Positions 46,084 through 54,663 of a DNA stretch of 64,000 bases are shown in pieces. The stretch comes from a halophilic archaeon SHRA6 (GTDB lineage: Archaea; Halobacteriota; Halobacteria; Halobacteriales; Haloferacaceae): positions 569,275 to 633,274 of the forward strand of contig ML241294.1 in the NCBI GenBank assembly GCA_005239175.1, given 5' to 3'. Each line of letters begins with the position of its first letter. The stretch's first letter is position 1. The notes below the pieces were generated by a model, which had not been told where the DNA came from, did not search any database, and worked only from the letters and a program-made list of their open reading frames with translations. Both the position numbers and the translations under genes were made by a program.

Positions 46084-46119
46084 CCGTTTCACTCCTCGCG
46101 TTGCTCGGAGTAGAAACGG
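46084..46119 (-). terminator. Hairpin directly 3' of tRNA-Lys
   Basis: Arms at 46084-46095 (ccgtttcactcc) and 46107-46119 (ggagtagaaacgg) pair with one bulged base and an 11-base loop. It sits just beyond the tRNA 3' end on the minus strand, so it may serve as a transcript end or processing structure. Only the pairing is seen; function is inferred. Confidence 0.4.
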
Positions 46120-46190
46120 GCTGGGAGGGAGTTGAACCCCCGACCGTCTGGTTAAAAGCCAGACGCTCTCCCTAACTGAGCTACCAGCCC
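46117..46190 (-). tRNA. tRNA-Lys(UUU)
   Basis: 74 bases including the discriminator G at 46117. The acceptor stem GGGCTGG/CCAGCCC pairs 7/7. The D arm has GCTC...GAGC. The anticodon stem TCTGG/CCAGA closes the loop CTTTTAA with anticodon TTT. The T arm GGGGG/CCCTC has the TTCAACT loop. CCA is not encoded. The gene is oriented toward the duplicated fragment at 46016. Confidence 0.95.
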
Positions 46191-46215
46191 TCAACTGAAG
46201 TTGCTCTCGTTGCCG

Positions 46216-46221
46216 TATAAA
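46216..46221 (-). promoter_or_regulatory. TATA-like element of tRNA-Lys
   Basis: On the minus strand tttata lies 26-31 bases before the first base of the tRNA. Confidence 0.45.
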
Positions 46222-46293
46222 CGTTTAGATGTCGGGTCAATCGCCTGCGGATATCCCTACAGTTTAGTCACCTGACCGTGTCAGCACCGATCA

Positions 46294-48105
46294 ATGGACG
46301 ATCCCGACGTACGAGACCCTGAAGAGACGTTACGGGAGTCGGTCGAACGATCCCGAAGCGGTGCCCCCGCTGCTGGTGCGGTCGTTCGCGATCGGTTCTC
46401 CTCCAATGAGGTATTCCAGCGGATCATCGCCGCCGCCGACGAGGAAATCACCTCCGGCAGCCGCGAACTGTATTTTAGCGGCCTCGCCGCCGGCTTCGCG
46501 ATCACGATCACCTTCATGCTCTATGCCTCGCTGTACGCGACAACTGACAACCCCGTGTTGCGTGTCATGTTGTACCCACTCGGCTTCATCTACATCATCA
46601 TCGGCGGGTACCAACTCTACACGGAAAACACGCTGCCGCCGGTCGCGCTCACCCTCGAACGGCTGGCGAGCGTCCCGGCGTTGTTACGTAACTGGGTTGT
46701 CGTGCTGTTAGGAAACTTCTCTGGTGGGCTCCTTGGTGCGCTTGCGCTCGCGTTCACCGGAATATTTGGCGACTCGACAGCACTCGTTGCGATCGATCTT
46801 GCCGAAAAAGGCGTGTTCGAAACGAGCCGGGTCGATCTGTTTTTCAAAGCAGTGATGGCCGGACTGATCGTTGCCGGCGTCGTCTGGGTCGAGTACGCCG
46901 CCCGCGATACGATCTCGCGAATCGTCGTCGTCTACTTAGCGTTTCTGGCGATCCCGCTCGGGAACCTCTTTCACGTCGTTGTCTCGTTCACCGAGATGAT
47001 GTACCTGCTGTTTCTCGGCCGTGTTGGCTTCATCGTCGGCATGACTGACTTCGTGATTCCCGTCCTCGTCGGGAACACAGTCGGCGGCGTCGTCCTCGTT
47101 ACGGTCGTCAACTACTTCCAGACGACCGAAAACCGCCTCGAATCCGCACGCTTTGAGGGAGCAGCCAGACAGCTGACCCGAAAAGAGTGGCTCTTCGGGA
47201 AGTTCGCCGGCCGATCGTACGTCCCCGTGATCGACACCGGTCACGGCTCGACGCACGACGCGGGTGTTGAGGAGATCGTCGTGCCGATCTCAAACCCCCG
47301 GACTGATTCACGACTCGTCGAATTCGCGTGCACGCTCGCAAAACAAAAAGAGGCTGCAGAGATCCATATCGTCCACGTCGTGCAAACGCCCGCGAAGATG
47401 GACTTCCAGTACGGCCGACAGAACGAACGGATCATCGCCGCGTCCGAACGCCACCTCGAGGAGTTGCGCGAAACGGTCGGCGCCTACGAGTTGGACTGCC
47501 AGACATCGACAGTCGTCACCCACGATCCGTTCACCCAGATCTTCGTCTCGGCAAAGCGACTCGACGCTGACCTCGTCGTGATGGGATGGGATTCGGACCT
47601 GCCGTGGGCAGAAGGCCGACCACAGCGATCGTTCGACGAACTGACGAGCGAGCTGCCCTGTGATTTCCTCGTCCTCAAAGATCGAAACCTCGACGGCTCG
47701 CGGGTGTTGTTGCCGACCGCGGGCGGCCCGGATTCAGACCTCAGTGCAGAGGTCGCCCGAGCGCTCCGGTCGGCGATCGGCTCTGATATCACCCTACTGC
47801 ACGTCGTCGCCTCGCCGGATGAGTACGACGAAGGGCTGGAGTTCCTCAAAAAGTGGGCAAAAAAGCGTGACCTCGAAGACGCCGAGATCGTAGTTGAGGA
47901 CTCCGGAGACGTCGAGGGAGCGATCGCCCAACACGCAAAGAGCCACAGCCTCGTGTTGATCGGCGCGACTGAACGGGGAATGCTCTCGCGGCTGGTGACA
48001 AACTCGCTGCACCTCGACGTTATCAACGACGTCGACAGCTCTGTCATCCTCGCGGAACGACCTGCCGGGCGAGGAATCGCAGAGCGGCTCTTCGGCCTGC
48101 AGTGA
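46294..48105 (+). CDS. Formate/nitrite-transporter-family channel fused to two universal stress domains
   Basis: A 603-residue protein. Residues about 40-290 are an FNT-family channel with six helices (ITSGSRELYFSGLAAGFAI, the VLLGNFSGGLLGAL helix and AIPLGNLFHVVVSF). FNT channels carry small monovalent anions. Residues about 325-460 and 465-600 are two Usp domains (VVMGWDSDLPW; VLIGATERG), each with an ATP-loop-like Gly pattern. The fused Usp pair may gate or sense energy state. The gene is convergent with trkH, with no gap (48105 and 48106). Confidence 0.9.
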   Translation: MDDPDVRDPEETLRESVERSRSGAPAAGAVVRDRFSSNEVFQRIIAAADEEITSGSRELYFSGLAAGFAITITFMLYASLYATTDNPVLRVMLYPLGFIYIIIGGYQLYTENTLPPVALTLERLASVPALLRNWVVVLLGNFSGGLLGALALAFTGIFGDSTALVAIDLAEKGVFETSRVDLFFKAVMAGLIVAGVVWVEYAARDTISRIVVVYLAFLAIPLGNLFHVVVSFTEMMYLLFLGRVGFIVGMTDFVIPVLVGNTVGGVVLVTVVNYFQTTENRLESARFEGAARQLTRKEWLFGKFAGRSYVPVIDTGHGSTHDAGVEEIVVPISNPRTDSRLVEFACTLAKQKEAAEIHIVHVVQTPAKMDFQYGRQNERIIAASERHLEELRETVGAYELDCQTSTVVTHDPFTQIFVSAKRLDADLVVMGWDSDLPWAEGRPQRSFDELTSELPCDFLVLKDRNLDGSRVLLPTAGGPDSDLSAEVARALRSAIGSDITLLHVVASPDEYDEGLEFLKKWAKKRDLEDAEIVVEDSGDVEGAIAQHAKSHSLVLIGATERGMLSRLVTNSLHLDVINDVDSSVILAERPAGRGIAERLFGLQ

Positions 48106-49620
48106 CTATGAGGTCCAGAACGATCGGGTGAACAACACCAACACGGGGATGATCTCGATGCGCCCGATCCACATGAGGACGATCATAACGATCTTTGTGC
48201 TCATCGGAAACCCGTCGTAGGTTCCGTACGGACCGGCCTCGCCAAACGCAGGGCCGATGTTCAGAAACGTCGAGGCGGCCGCACCCATGGCGTCGAACAC
48301 GCCGATCGGCGCACCGACTCGCTCGTTGTTTGCAACAATAACTATCGTGAGCAACACGAAAATGACGATACTCAAAAGCAGATAGCTGTAGATGTCGCGA
48401 ATTGTGTTCTCATCGACCGGACGTCCGGAGATCCGGATCGGGCGAATCGCCTCGGGATGAATGCTCGTGAACAAGAGCCGACGGAACGACTTCAAGGCGA
48501 CGAGCCACCGCAGCGACTTGATCGAACACGTCGTTGAACCGACCATCCCGCCGATGAACATCAACAAAAAGAGCACGTACGTTGCCCCGGGCGACCACAA
48601 CGCGAAATCAGCGCTCGCGTACCCTGTCGTCGTCAGGATCGACGCGGCGTTGAACGCAGCATGGCGAACGGTTTCTTCCAGGCCGTAGCTGATCCCCCCG
48701 TCGAACGCCAAGAGCATCGAAATGAGGGCGCTCGAGAGGACGAACACCCCGATGTAGAAGTGAAACTCCTGATTTTTCAGGAGTCGCTCAGGCTCGCCGT
48801 AGATGAACAGGTACAACAACACGAAACTCGTCGAGCCGACGAGCATGAACGGAATCGCCGCCCACTGAACGATCGGCGCGAACGCACCCATGCTGTCTGC
48901 CTCTGGTGAGAATCCAGCAGTTGCGACCGACGTAAACGCGTGGGCGATCGCGTTATACAGATCCATATTCGGCGCGAGCCCCGAGACGCCGAGCCCATAG
49001 TAGACAACGACCGCGAGCGCCGTGATCCCGACATACAGCCCCCAGATTAACTGCGCAGTCTCTGAAATCTTCGGCGTGAGCTTGTTGACGTCTTTGGTCT
49101 GAGTCTCGGTCTCCATGAGCTGTGCACCACCGACCCCAAGCTCAGACAGCACAGCTGTCGCGAGGATCAAGATTCCGAGCCCGCCGAGCCACTGAATAAC
49201 CTGTCGCCACATCAATACCGATCGGCTGTGGGCAGCGAAGTCGCCGTCGCCAAACACGGTTGCGCCCGTCGTGGTCAATCCGCTCATCGCCTCGAACATC
49301 GCGTTGACCGGGTGGGCTGTCGTTCCGACCCCAACGACGAGAAACGGGATCGAACCGATGACTGCGACCAAGAGCCAGATCAACGCGACCGCAAAGAACG
49401 CCTCTCTCGGCCCGAGGTTTTCGTCTGGGTCCGAGAGGTAGCGAAACGCGCTCCCGATTGTGAGAGTCACCGCAATCGTGGCCACGAACGGGAGAACCGA
49501 TTCGCCGTAGTACACCGCGATCGCAAGCGGGAACGCGAGCGGTACCGCGAGATACACGAGTACCTGCCCAGCTAAATCAAGGCTCGCTCGCCACCCGACC
49601 CGGACGGGCGAGAACGCCAT
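48106..49620 (-). CDS. trkH: Potassium uptake protein TrkH
   Basis: A 504-residue Ktr/Trk translocation subunit. Four selectivity-loop segments are visible: MSGLTTTGATV, TSVATAGFSPE, ASILTTTGYASAD and TFLNIGPAFGE, each with the key Gly. About 12 helices. It forms the pore and works with the RCK protein TrkA encoded immediately upstream, 1 base before it. Haloarchaea need massive K+ uptake for osmotic balance. The ATG at 49620 lies beyond the TrkA stop. Confidence 0.95.
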   Translation of the reverse strand: MAFSPVRVGWRASLDLAGQVLVYLAVPLAFPLAIAVYYGESVLPFVATIAVTLTIGSAFRYLSDPDENLGPREAFFAVALIWLLVAVIGSIPFLVVGVGTTAHPVNAMFEAMSGLTTTGATVFGDGDFAAHSRSVLMWRQVIQWLGGLGILILATAVLSELGVGGAQLMETETQTKDVNKLTPKISETAQLIWGLYVGITALAVVVYYGLGVSGLAPNMDLYNAIAHAFTSVATAGFSPEADSMGAFAPIVQWAAIPFMLVGSTSFVLLYLFIYGEPERLLKNQEFHFYIGVFVLSSALISMLLAFDGGISYGLEETVRHAAFNAASILTTTGYASADFALWSPGATYVLFLLMFIGGMVGSTTCSIKSLRWLVALKSFRRLLFTSIHPEAIRPIRISGRPVDENTIRDIYSYLLLSIVIFVLLTIVIVANNERVGAPIGVFDAMGAAASTFLNIGPAFGEAGPYGTYDGFPMSTKIVMIVLMWIGRIEIIPVLVLFTRSFWTS

Positions 49621-49621
49621 C

Positions 49622-50959
49622 TTAGGCCATCCCGGTGAGTTCGTTGACGTAACTCGTCTCCACGAAGACAATCACGTGGTCACCGGGCTGTAACACAGTG
49701 TCTCCCCGCGGCGTGACGAACGATCGATTCCGGGTAATCGCACCGATAACGAGCTCAGCGTCAAGTGAGGGGACGAGTTCAGCGATCGGGACGCCGACGA
49801 GCTCGCTGTTGGCGCTCAGTTCGAGTTCAACGACCTCAGCAGCGTCGTTTTCGAGCACCGCGATGTTCTCGGCAACCGTCTCGTAGGTGTACTTGATTAT
49901 TTCTTCAGCCGTGACCTGCCGGGGGTTGATCACGACATCGATACCAACCTCCTCGAACAGCGTGACGTAGTCACCGCTGTCGACGATCGAGACGACGCGA
50001 TCGGCACCGACCCGCTTTGCGAGTACTGACGCCAACAGATTCTTTTCGTCTGAATCGAGCGTCGAGACGACCACGTCTGCCTTGTCGATGTGCTCTCGCG
50101 AGAGAAACGCAGTGTCGGTCGCGTCGTGTTGCATGACGGTCGTCTTCGGGAGCTGTTCGGCCAGCCAGCGGGCGCGATCGGCGTCGCGTTCGATCAGCCG
50201 CGGTTTGAATCCCCGCTGTTCGAGGAGTCGAGCAACCTGATAGCCGATCGCGCTCCCGCCGACGATCACGATTTCGTCGGCCGCACCGGGCGTCGTCTCG
50301 GGGTCGATATCAGTCGCGAACGCCTGAACGCTTTCTGGGCTGCCGATGACGACCGCCCGATCGTTCGGATTGATGACCGTCTGACCAGTCGGCAATATCA
50401 TATCGCCGTTGCGGAACAGTCCAGCGAAGGTGAGCGAATCGAACCGATCGGCTTCCGCGACAGTCTGGCCAGCGACGGGGCTCTCCGGATCGATTTCGAA
50501 CTCTGCCATCTGAACCAGTCCCCCGGCGAAGGGGTCGACGTCGATCGCTGCCGGAAGCCCGATTACTCGGACAACTGTCTCTGCGCTTAACAGGTCCGTA
50601 CAGACAACGAAATCCGCACCAAAGGCTGCCTCTGTTCGCTCCCACGTGCGGAGATACTCGACAGATCTCGTTCGAGCGATCGTAAACACGTCTGAGAGCG
50701 TCTTTGCGGTCCCACAGGCAACCAGGTTCGTCTGATCGTCATCGGTGCTCGCGATGAAGAGGTCTGCTTTGGCTACGTTTGCCGATTCGAGCGTCGAGAG
50801 GACAGTGCCGTCGCCGGCGATGGTGAGCACGTCGAGTTCGTACTGGAGCGAGTCGACTCGATCGGCGTCGATGTCGATCACGACCACGTCGTGGTCGGCC
50901 GCGAGATTCTCGGCGATGGTCGTCCCGACCTCTCCGGCACCGACGATGACCACGTGCAT
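49622..50959 (-). CDS. trkA: Trk potassium uptake regulatory protein TrkA
   Basis: A 445-residue cytoplasmic gating subunit with two RCK repeats. Each has a Rossmann motif, VIVGAGEVGTTIAENL (about 4-19) and IVGGSAIGYQVARLL (about 230). Each is followed by a TrkA-C domain; the last ends PRGDTVLQPGDHVIVF. It binds NAD/ATP and gates TrkH. The ATG at 50959 starts the first Rossmann strand; the longer frame adds 21 residues of low quality. Confidence 0.95.
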   Translation of the reverse strand: MHVVIVGAGEVGTTIAENLAADHDVVVIDIDADRVDSLQYELDVLTIAGDGTVLSTLESANVAKADLFIASTDDDQTNLVACGTAKTLSDVFTIARTRSVEYLRTWERTEAAFGADFVVCTDLLSAETVVRVIGLPAAIDVDPFAGGLVQMAEFEIDPESPVAGQTVAEADRFDSLTFAGLFRNGDMILPTGQTVINPNDRAVVIGSPESVQAFATDIDPETTPGAADEIVIVGGSAIGYQVARLLEQRGFKPRLIERDADRARWLAEQLPKTTVMQHDATDTAFLSREHIDKADVVVSTLDSDEKNLLASVLAKRVGADRVVSIVDSGDYVTLFEEVGIDVVINPRQVTAEEIIKYTYETVAENIAVLENDAAEVVELELSANSELVGVPIAELVPSLDAELVIGAITRNRSFVTPRGDTVLQPGDHVIVFVETSYVNELTGMA

Positions 50960-51034
50960 ACCCGGGACGTGTTCTGCGGCGTACAAATCGGTTGCTATCG
51001 ACACCGATTCTCGAGAGATCACGCCAGAAACGTG

Positions 51035-51697
51035 CTACTCGTCCGCAACAAAGTACGCCGCCAGTGCCGCATCGACGATCGCGTCGGGCGACTCGTTGGC
51101 CATCGACGCCCGTCGCCGGAGTTCGATGTACGTGTCGAACGAAAGCTGAATAGAGAGCTGGCCGGGGGTGACGCCATACGAGCGAAGCGCGCTCTGTGGA
51201 TCCACACCGTCGTTGATCTCGCTGGCGATCGAGCGGACGTCTCGAACAGTCAACTCACCGTCGAGCACCGCCCATGCGAGGGCGTAGCGCGCCTCCCCTG
51301 GCACACGAGCGATGTGTTTCGCCGCTGTCGGAGCGATGTGTCCACGAGCGACGTGTCGACGGATCGCCTGCGGGAGGTCGTGGACGCGCGCCCACTTGCG
51401 GATAAAGGAGACGGAGACGTCACCGCCGGCGCGTTCGGCGGCCGCCTTGTACGAGCCGACGCCGCGCACGAGTGCCGCACACGCAGCCGCACCCCGCAAC
51501 ATCAAGACGTTATCGTCGGCTCCGACGGTGTTATCAGCGAACTGTCTGACCGTCTCTGCGGCCTCGGCGACGCTGTCGGGGTCATCTGGATCGAATCCAA
51601 CTGCCTCGCGGGCCCGCTCGCCCGTGACGGCTGGATCCGCGCGGACGACTGGCTCGCCGACGGGCGATCGGCGGTTGCCTGTGAACTCATCGGCCAT
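51035..51697 (-). CDS. ParB/KorB-like helix-turn-helix protein, DUF7119-like
   Basis: A 220-residue acidic protein. IRRHVARGHIAPTAAKHIARV and then LDGELTVRDVRSIASEI match the helix-turn-helix plus dimer helix arrangement of ParB/KorB DNA-binding domains. No ParB N-terminal nuclease or CTPase motif is seen. A haloarchaeal transcription factor upstream of trkA, 75 bases away in the same direction, so it may regulate or be co-transcribed with trkA-trkH. Confidence 0.8.
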   Translation of the reverse strand: MADEFTGNRRSPVGEPVVRADPAVTGERAREAVGFDPDDPDSVAEAAETVRQFADNTVGADDNVLMLRGAAACAALVRGVGSYKAAAERAGGDVSVSFIRKWARVHDLPQAIRRHVARGHIAPTAAKHIARVPGEARYALAWAVLDGELTVRDVRSIASEINDGVDPQSALRSYGVTPGQLSIQLSFDTYIELRRRASMANESPDAIVDAALAAYFVADE

Positions 51698-51864
51698 TAC
51701 ACACGGATTCGTTCCCGTAAATAAAATACCTCCGTAGGTCGATCGGCGGCGGAGCTGACCGCACATCCCATCCGCGGCGAAACTCATCGTACGCCGAATC
51801 ATCGGCAGAACTGACTACACGCCGAATCCTCGAGGGAGGTGATCGCACACCGAATCAGCCGCGG

Positions 51865-52071
51865 TCACTCCTCGCGCTGCTCGGAGAGGTGCTCCCAGAT
51901 TTCGGTGCAGCCGACGCCATCGGCAAGCCCTGCGAGGTGACTATCTGCGATGTCGTCTTCTGATTCGTCCGCCGGGTTTTCACCGTCCGCTGGGACCTCG
52001 CTGTCTGGGTCAGTCTCGGCGGTGGCCGGCGTGGGGGCGCCGCCGTCTGGACGGTGTTTCTGGCTATGCAT
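51865..52071 (-). CDS. Small acidic haloarchaeal protein
   Basis: 68 residues, very acidic (for example EVPADGENPADESEDD), mostly disordered except a C-terminal helical part (SHLAGLADGVGCTEIWEHLSEQREE). The ATG at 52071 is inside a longer non-acidic frame. Its start overlaps the end of a 38-residue frame upstream. Function unknown. Confidence 0.5.
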   Translation of the reverse strand: MHSQKHRPDGGAPTPATAETDPDSEVPADGENPADESEDDIADSHLAGLADGVGCTEIWEHLSEQREE

Positions 52072-52180
52072 CCGACTCCTCCCGGTGGCTATGCTCACGA
52101 TCGGCCTCGTACAGCTCTGGGGCGACGTCTGCGGAGGCGTGTTGTCTGACGGCAATCCCGGTTTGTGTCATCATCACCAT
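52064..52180 (-). CDS. Possible 38-residue small protein
   Basis: A frame MVMMTQTGIAVRQHASADVA... of 38 codons ends at 52064, overlapping the start of the 68-residue protein by 8 bases. ttatat lies about 20 bases upstream of its ATG at 52180, a plausible leaderless promoter. Coding character is acceptable, but conservation is unknown. Confidence 0.35.
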   Translation of the reverse strand: MVMMTQTGIAVRQHASADVAPELYEADREHSHREESDA

Positions 52181-52387
52181 CCAAGCACGGCCAACATATA
52201 ACGCCGCCTTCGCCTGTAACACGTACCGTTGCTTCGATATACCAGAAATCTCTGCCGATATTCGGGTCGCAGATTGTGGACAAAACTACCATACTGAGCC
52301 CGTATCGCTGTGTTGTGGCCGTCACCAATCGGGTCATCGGTTGCAGGGGGCGATCGATACAGGTGTGACCGCCGCGACTAGCCGGAT

Positions 52388-52708
52388 ATGAGCGTCGCAG
52401 TTCGGATCCTCGACGACGGGGCGTGGCTGTCGGTGAACGACGAACGGCGAGTGAGCGTCAGCGAGCTCTGGCGGCTCACTGCCCCGGATTTTTGCCCCTG
52501 CGAACAACCCGACTTTCTCACACAGGGCTTTTTATCAGCGCGTGCGGCCGGACAGACAATTGCGATCGAAACGTACGGCGAGTGCATCCAATGTGGGACC
52601 GACGGCGTGGTTGGACATGTCCCGGTCGGCAGAGTGATCAACGGTGTATTCCACGGCTACGACCGCGACAGAGCCGTTTTGACGCCGATCGATCGGTCTG
52701 CAGAATAA
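52388..52708 (+). CDS. Small Cys-containing hypothetical protein
   Basis: 106 residues with FCPCEQPDFL and a later ECIQCGTDG, which could be two zinc-binding knuckles. No domain named. It precedes nirA by 87 bases in the same direction, so a shared message is possible. A role with sulfite/nitrite reduction would be speculation. Confidence 0.6.
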   Translation: MSVAVRILDDGAWLSVNDERRVSVSELWRLTAPDFCPCEQPDFLTQGFLSARAAGQTIAIETYGECIQCGTDGVVGHVPVGRVINGVFHGYDRDRAVLTPIDRSAE

Positions 52709-52795
52709 ACCGGCAATAAGATCTGGTTCCCGGAAGCACCGGGGATGGTTGACGCGGCAGTCGGTGGTTTATCCGATGGGCCTGAAAGGGAATCC

Positions 52796-54574
52796 ATGCC
52801 AACAGATGTGGAGCGGTGGAAATCTGAGGTCTACGGAAACCAGATCCGTGAGCACCTCTATCAGTTCGCGGAGAATGGGTGGGAGTCGCTCCCCGACGAC
52901 GAGCGCGACGCGTGGTTCGAGCGCTTCAAATGGTGGGGGTTGTACCACCAGCGCAACGGCCAAGAGAGCTACTTCATGATGCGGATCGGGACGCCCAACG
53001 GCGTACTCAAGCCCGGCCAAACCGACGTTGTCGCCGAGATCGCAAAGGAGTATGCGACCGGCCCAGTCGAAAATCCTGAGTTCGGCGACGCCTACGTCGA
53101 CTGGACGACGAGACAGTCGATCCAACTGCACTGGATCCGCCTCGAGGATATTCCTGCGATCTTCGAGAAGCTCGAGGCCAACGGGCTGTCGACCCAGCAG
53201 GCCTGTGGGGACTCCTGGCGAAACATCGTCGGCTGTCCGGTCGCTGGCAAGGATCGCCACGAACACGTCGACGCCTGGTCCGTCGCAGAAGGCCTCCACG
53301 AGACCTACAAGGGTAACGAGGAGCACACGAACCTCCCACGAAAGTGGAAGGTGTCCGTGACCGGCTGCCGGGAGGGCTGTGGACAGGGCGACATCAACGA
53401 TCTGGCGTTCGAGCCGGCCTACAAGACGATCGACGGCGAGACCGTTGACGGCTTCAACATCCGCGTCGGTGGCGGACTCGCCAGAAACGAACCGCGGTTC
53501 GCCCGCAACATCGACGTGTTCGTGACGCCTGAGCAGGCGATCGAGGTCGGCGGCGCGATCTCAGCGCTGTTTCGCGACCACGGCGACAGAGAGAACCGCT
53601 ACAGCGCCCGGATCAAGTTCCTCATGGACGAGTGGGGCCCCGAGAAGTTCCGCGAGGTGCTCCAAGACGAATATGTCGACTGGGAGCTCGAAACGGCTGG
53701 AACCGACTTTCGGGAGGAGTACACGTACAACGCCGGTGGCGGACAGGGCGGCCACAACGATCACGTCGGCGTCCACGAACAAAACGACGGCAACTACTAC
53801 GTCGGACTGAACGTGCTCGTTGGCCGAATGGGCGCGGCCGACACTGCCGAACTCGCCCGGCTCGCAGACGAGTACGGCTCCGGAGAGGTCCGAGTCACCC
53901 AGCGACAGAACGTTATCATCACCGATGTGCCAGAGGAGGACCTCGACGCGCTGTTAGCCGAGGATCTACTCGAACACTACTCGCCAGATCCACATCCGTT
54001 CATGCGCGGCTCGATCGCCTGTACGGGCACCGAGTTCTGCTCGCTGTCGATCGTCGAGACGAAAAACCGCCAGGTTCGGTTCGCCCGCTGGCTCAAACAG
54101 CACGTCGAACTGCCAGATGGCGTCGAGGAGTTCCACATCCATCTCTCGGGGTGTACGGCCTCGTGTGCCCAGCCGCAGATCGCCGACGTCTCCCTGCGCG
54201 GGATGAAGACTCGAAAGAACGGCGAGGCCGTCGAAGCACTCGACATTGGGCTTGGCGGCGGGCTTGGCGAGGAACCACAGTTCGCGGCGTGGGTCGGCCA
54301 GCGTGTCCCAGTCGACGAGGTCCCCGGCGCGATCAAGAACCTGCTGGCGTCCTTTGATGCCCAACGCGAGGGTGCGGAGACCTTCCGAGCGTTCATCGCT
54401 CGCCAAGATGAGGCGGCCCTCGAAGCACTCATCGAACCCGAAGAAACGAGCTACGAGGACCCATACATGCACAACACGAAGCTGACGTGGTATCCCTACG
54501 CCGAGGACGATTCCATGGACGCCAGCCCAGCGCCCGCGACGGCCGACGGGACGCCGATCGCGAGCGACGACTGA
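52796..54574 (+). CDS. nirA: Assimilatory ferredoxin-nitrite/sulfite reductase
   Basis: A 592-residue siroheme [4Fe-4S] enzyme. Cluster cysteines lie in IACTGTEFCSLS and HLSGCTASCAQPQ, the paired C-x5-C and C-x3-C. The N-terminal YGNQIREHLYQF and FMMRIGTPNGVLKPGQ are typical of haloarchaeal NirA. It reduces nitrite to ammonia, or sulfite to sulfide, with ferredoxin. Siroheme, its cofactor, is also the substrate of the decarboxylase at 969. ATG 52796 is preferred over 52745 as the usual family start. Confidence 0.92.
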   Translation: MPTDVERWKSEVYGNQIREHLYQFAENGWESLPDDERDAWFERFKWWGLYHQRNGQESYFMMRIGTPNGVLKPGQTDVVAEIAKEYATGPVENPEFGDAYVDWTTRQSIQLHWIRLEDIPAIFEKLEANGLSTQQACGDSWRNIVGCPVAGKDRHEHVDAWSVAEGLHETYKGNEEHTNLPRKWKVSVTGCREGCGQGDINDLAFEPAYKTIDGETVDGFNIRVGGGLARNEPRFARNIDVFVTPEQAIEVGGAISALFRDHGDRENRYSARIKFLMDEWGPEKFREVLQDEYVDWELETAGTDFREEYTYNAGGGQGGHNDHVGVHEQNDGNYYVGLNVLVGRMGAADTAELARLADEYGSGEVRVTQRQNVIITDVPEEDLDALLAEDLLEHYSPDPHPFMRGSIACTGTEFCSLSIVETKNRQVRFARWLKQHVELPDGVEEFHIHLSGCTASCAQPQIADVSLRGMKTRKNGEAVEALDIGLGGGLGEEPQFAAWVGQRVPVDEVPGAIKNLLASFDAQREGAETFRAFIARQDEAALEALIEPEETSYEDPYMHNTKLTWYPYAEDDSMDASPAPATADGTPIASDD

Positions 54575-54609
54575 TCGGCCACGGCGCAGTCGCGAGAGTG
54601 CTGTTTTGT

Positions 54610-54649
54610 CCCGTAGGCTCTTTGGCCCGTAGGCTCTTTGGCCGGTAGG
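54610..54649. repeat. Two and a half 16-base tandem repeats upstream of a Usp gene
   Basis: cccgtaggctctttgg occurs at 54610-54625 and 54626-54641, followed by the partial ccggtagg at 54642-54649. It ends 14 bases before the Usp start. It may be an operator or just slippage. Confidence 0.7.
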
Positions 54650-54663
54650 TTGTAGCCTTTCGC

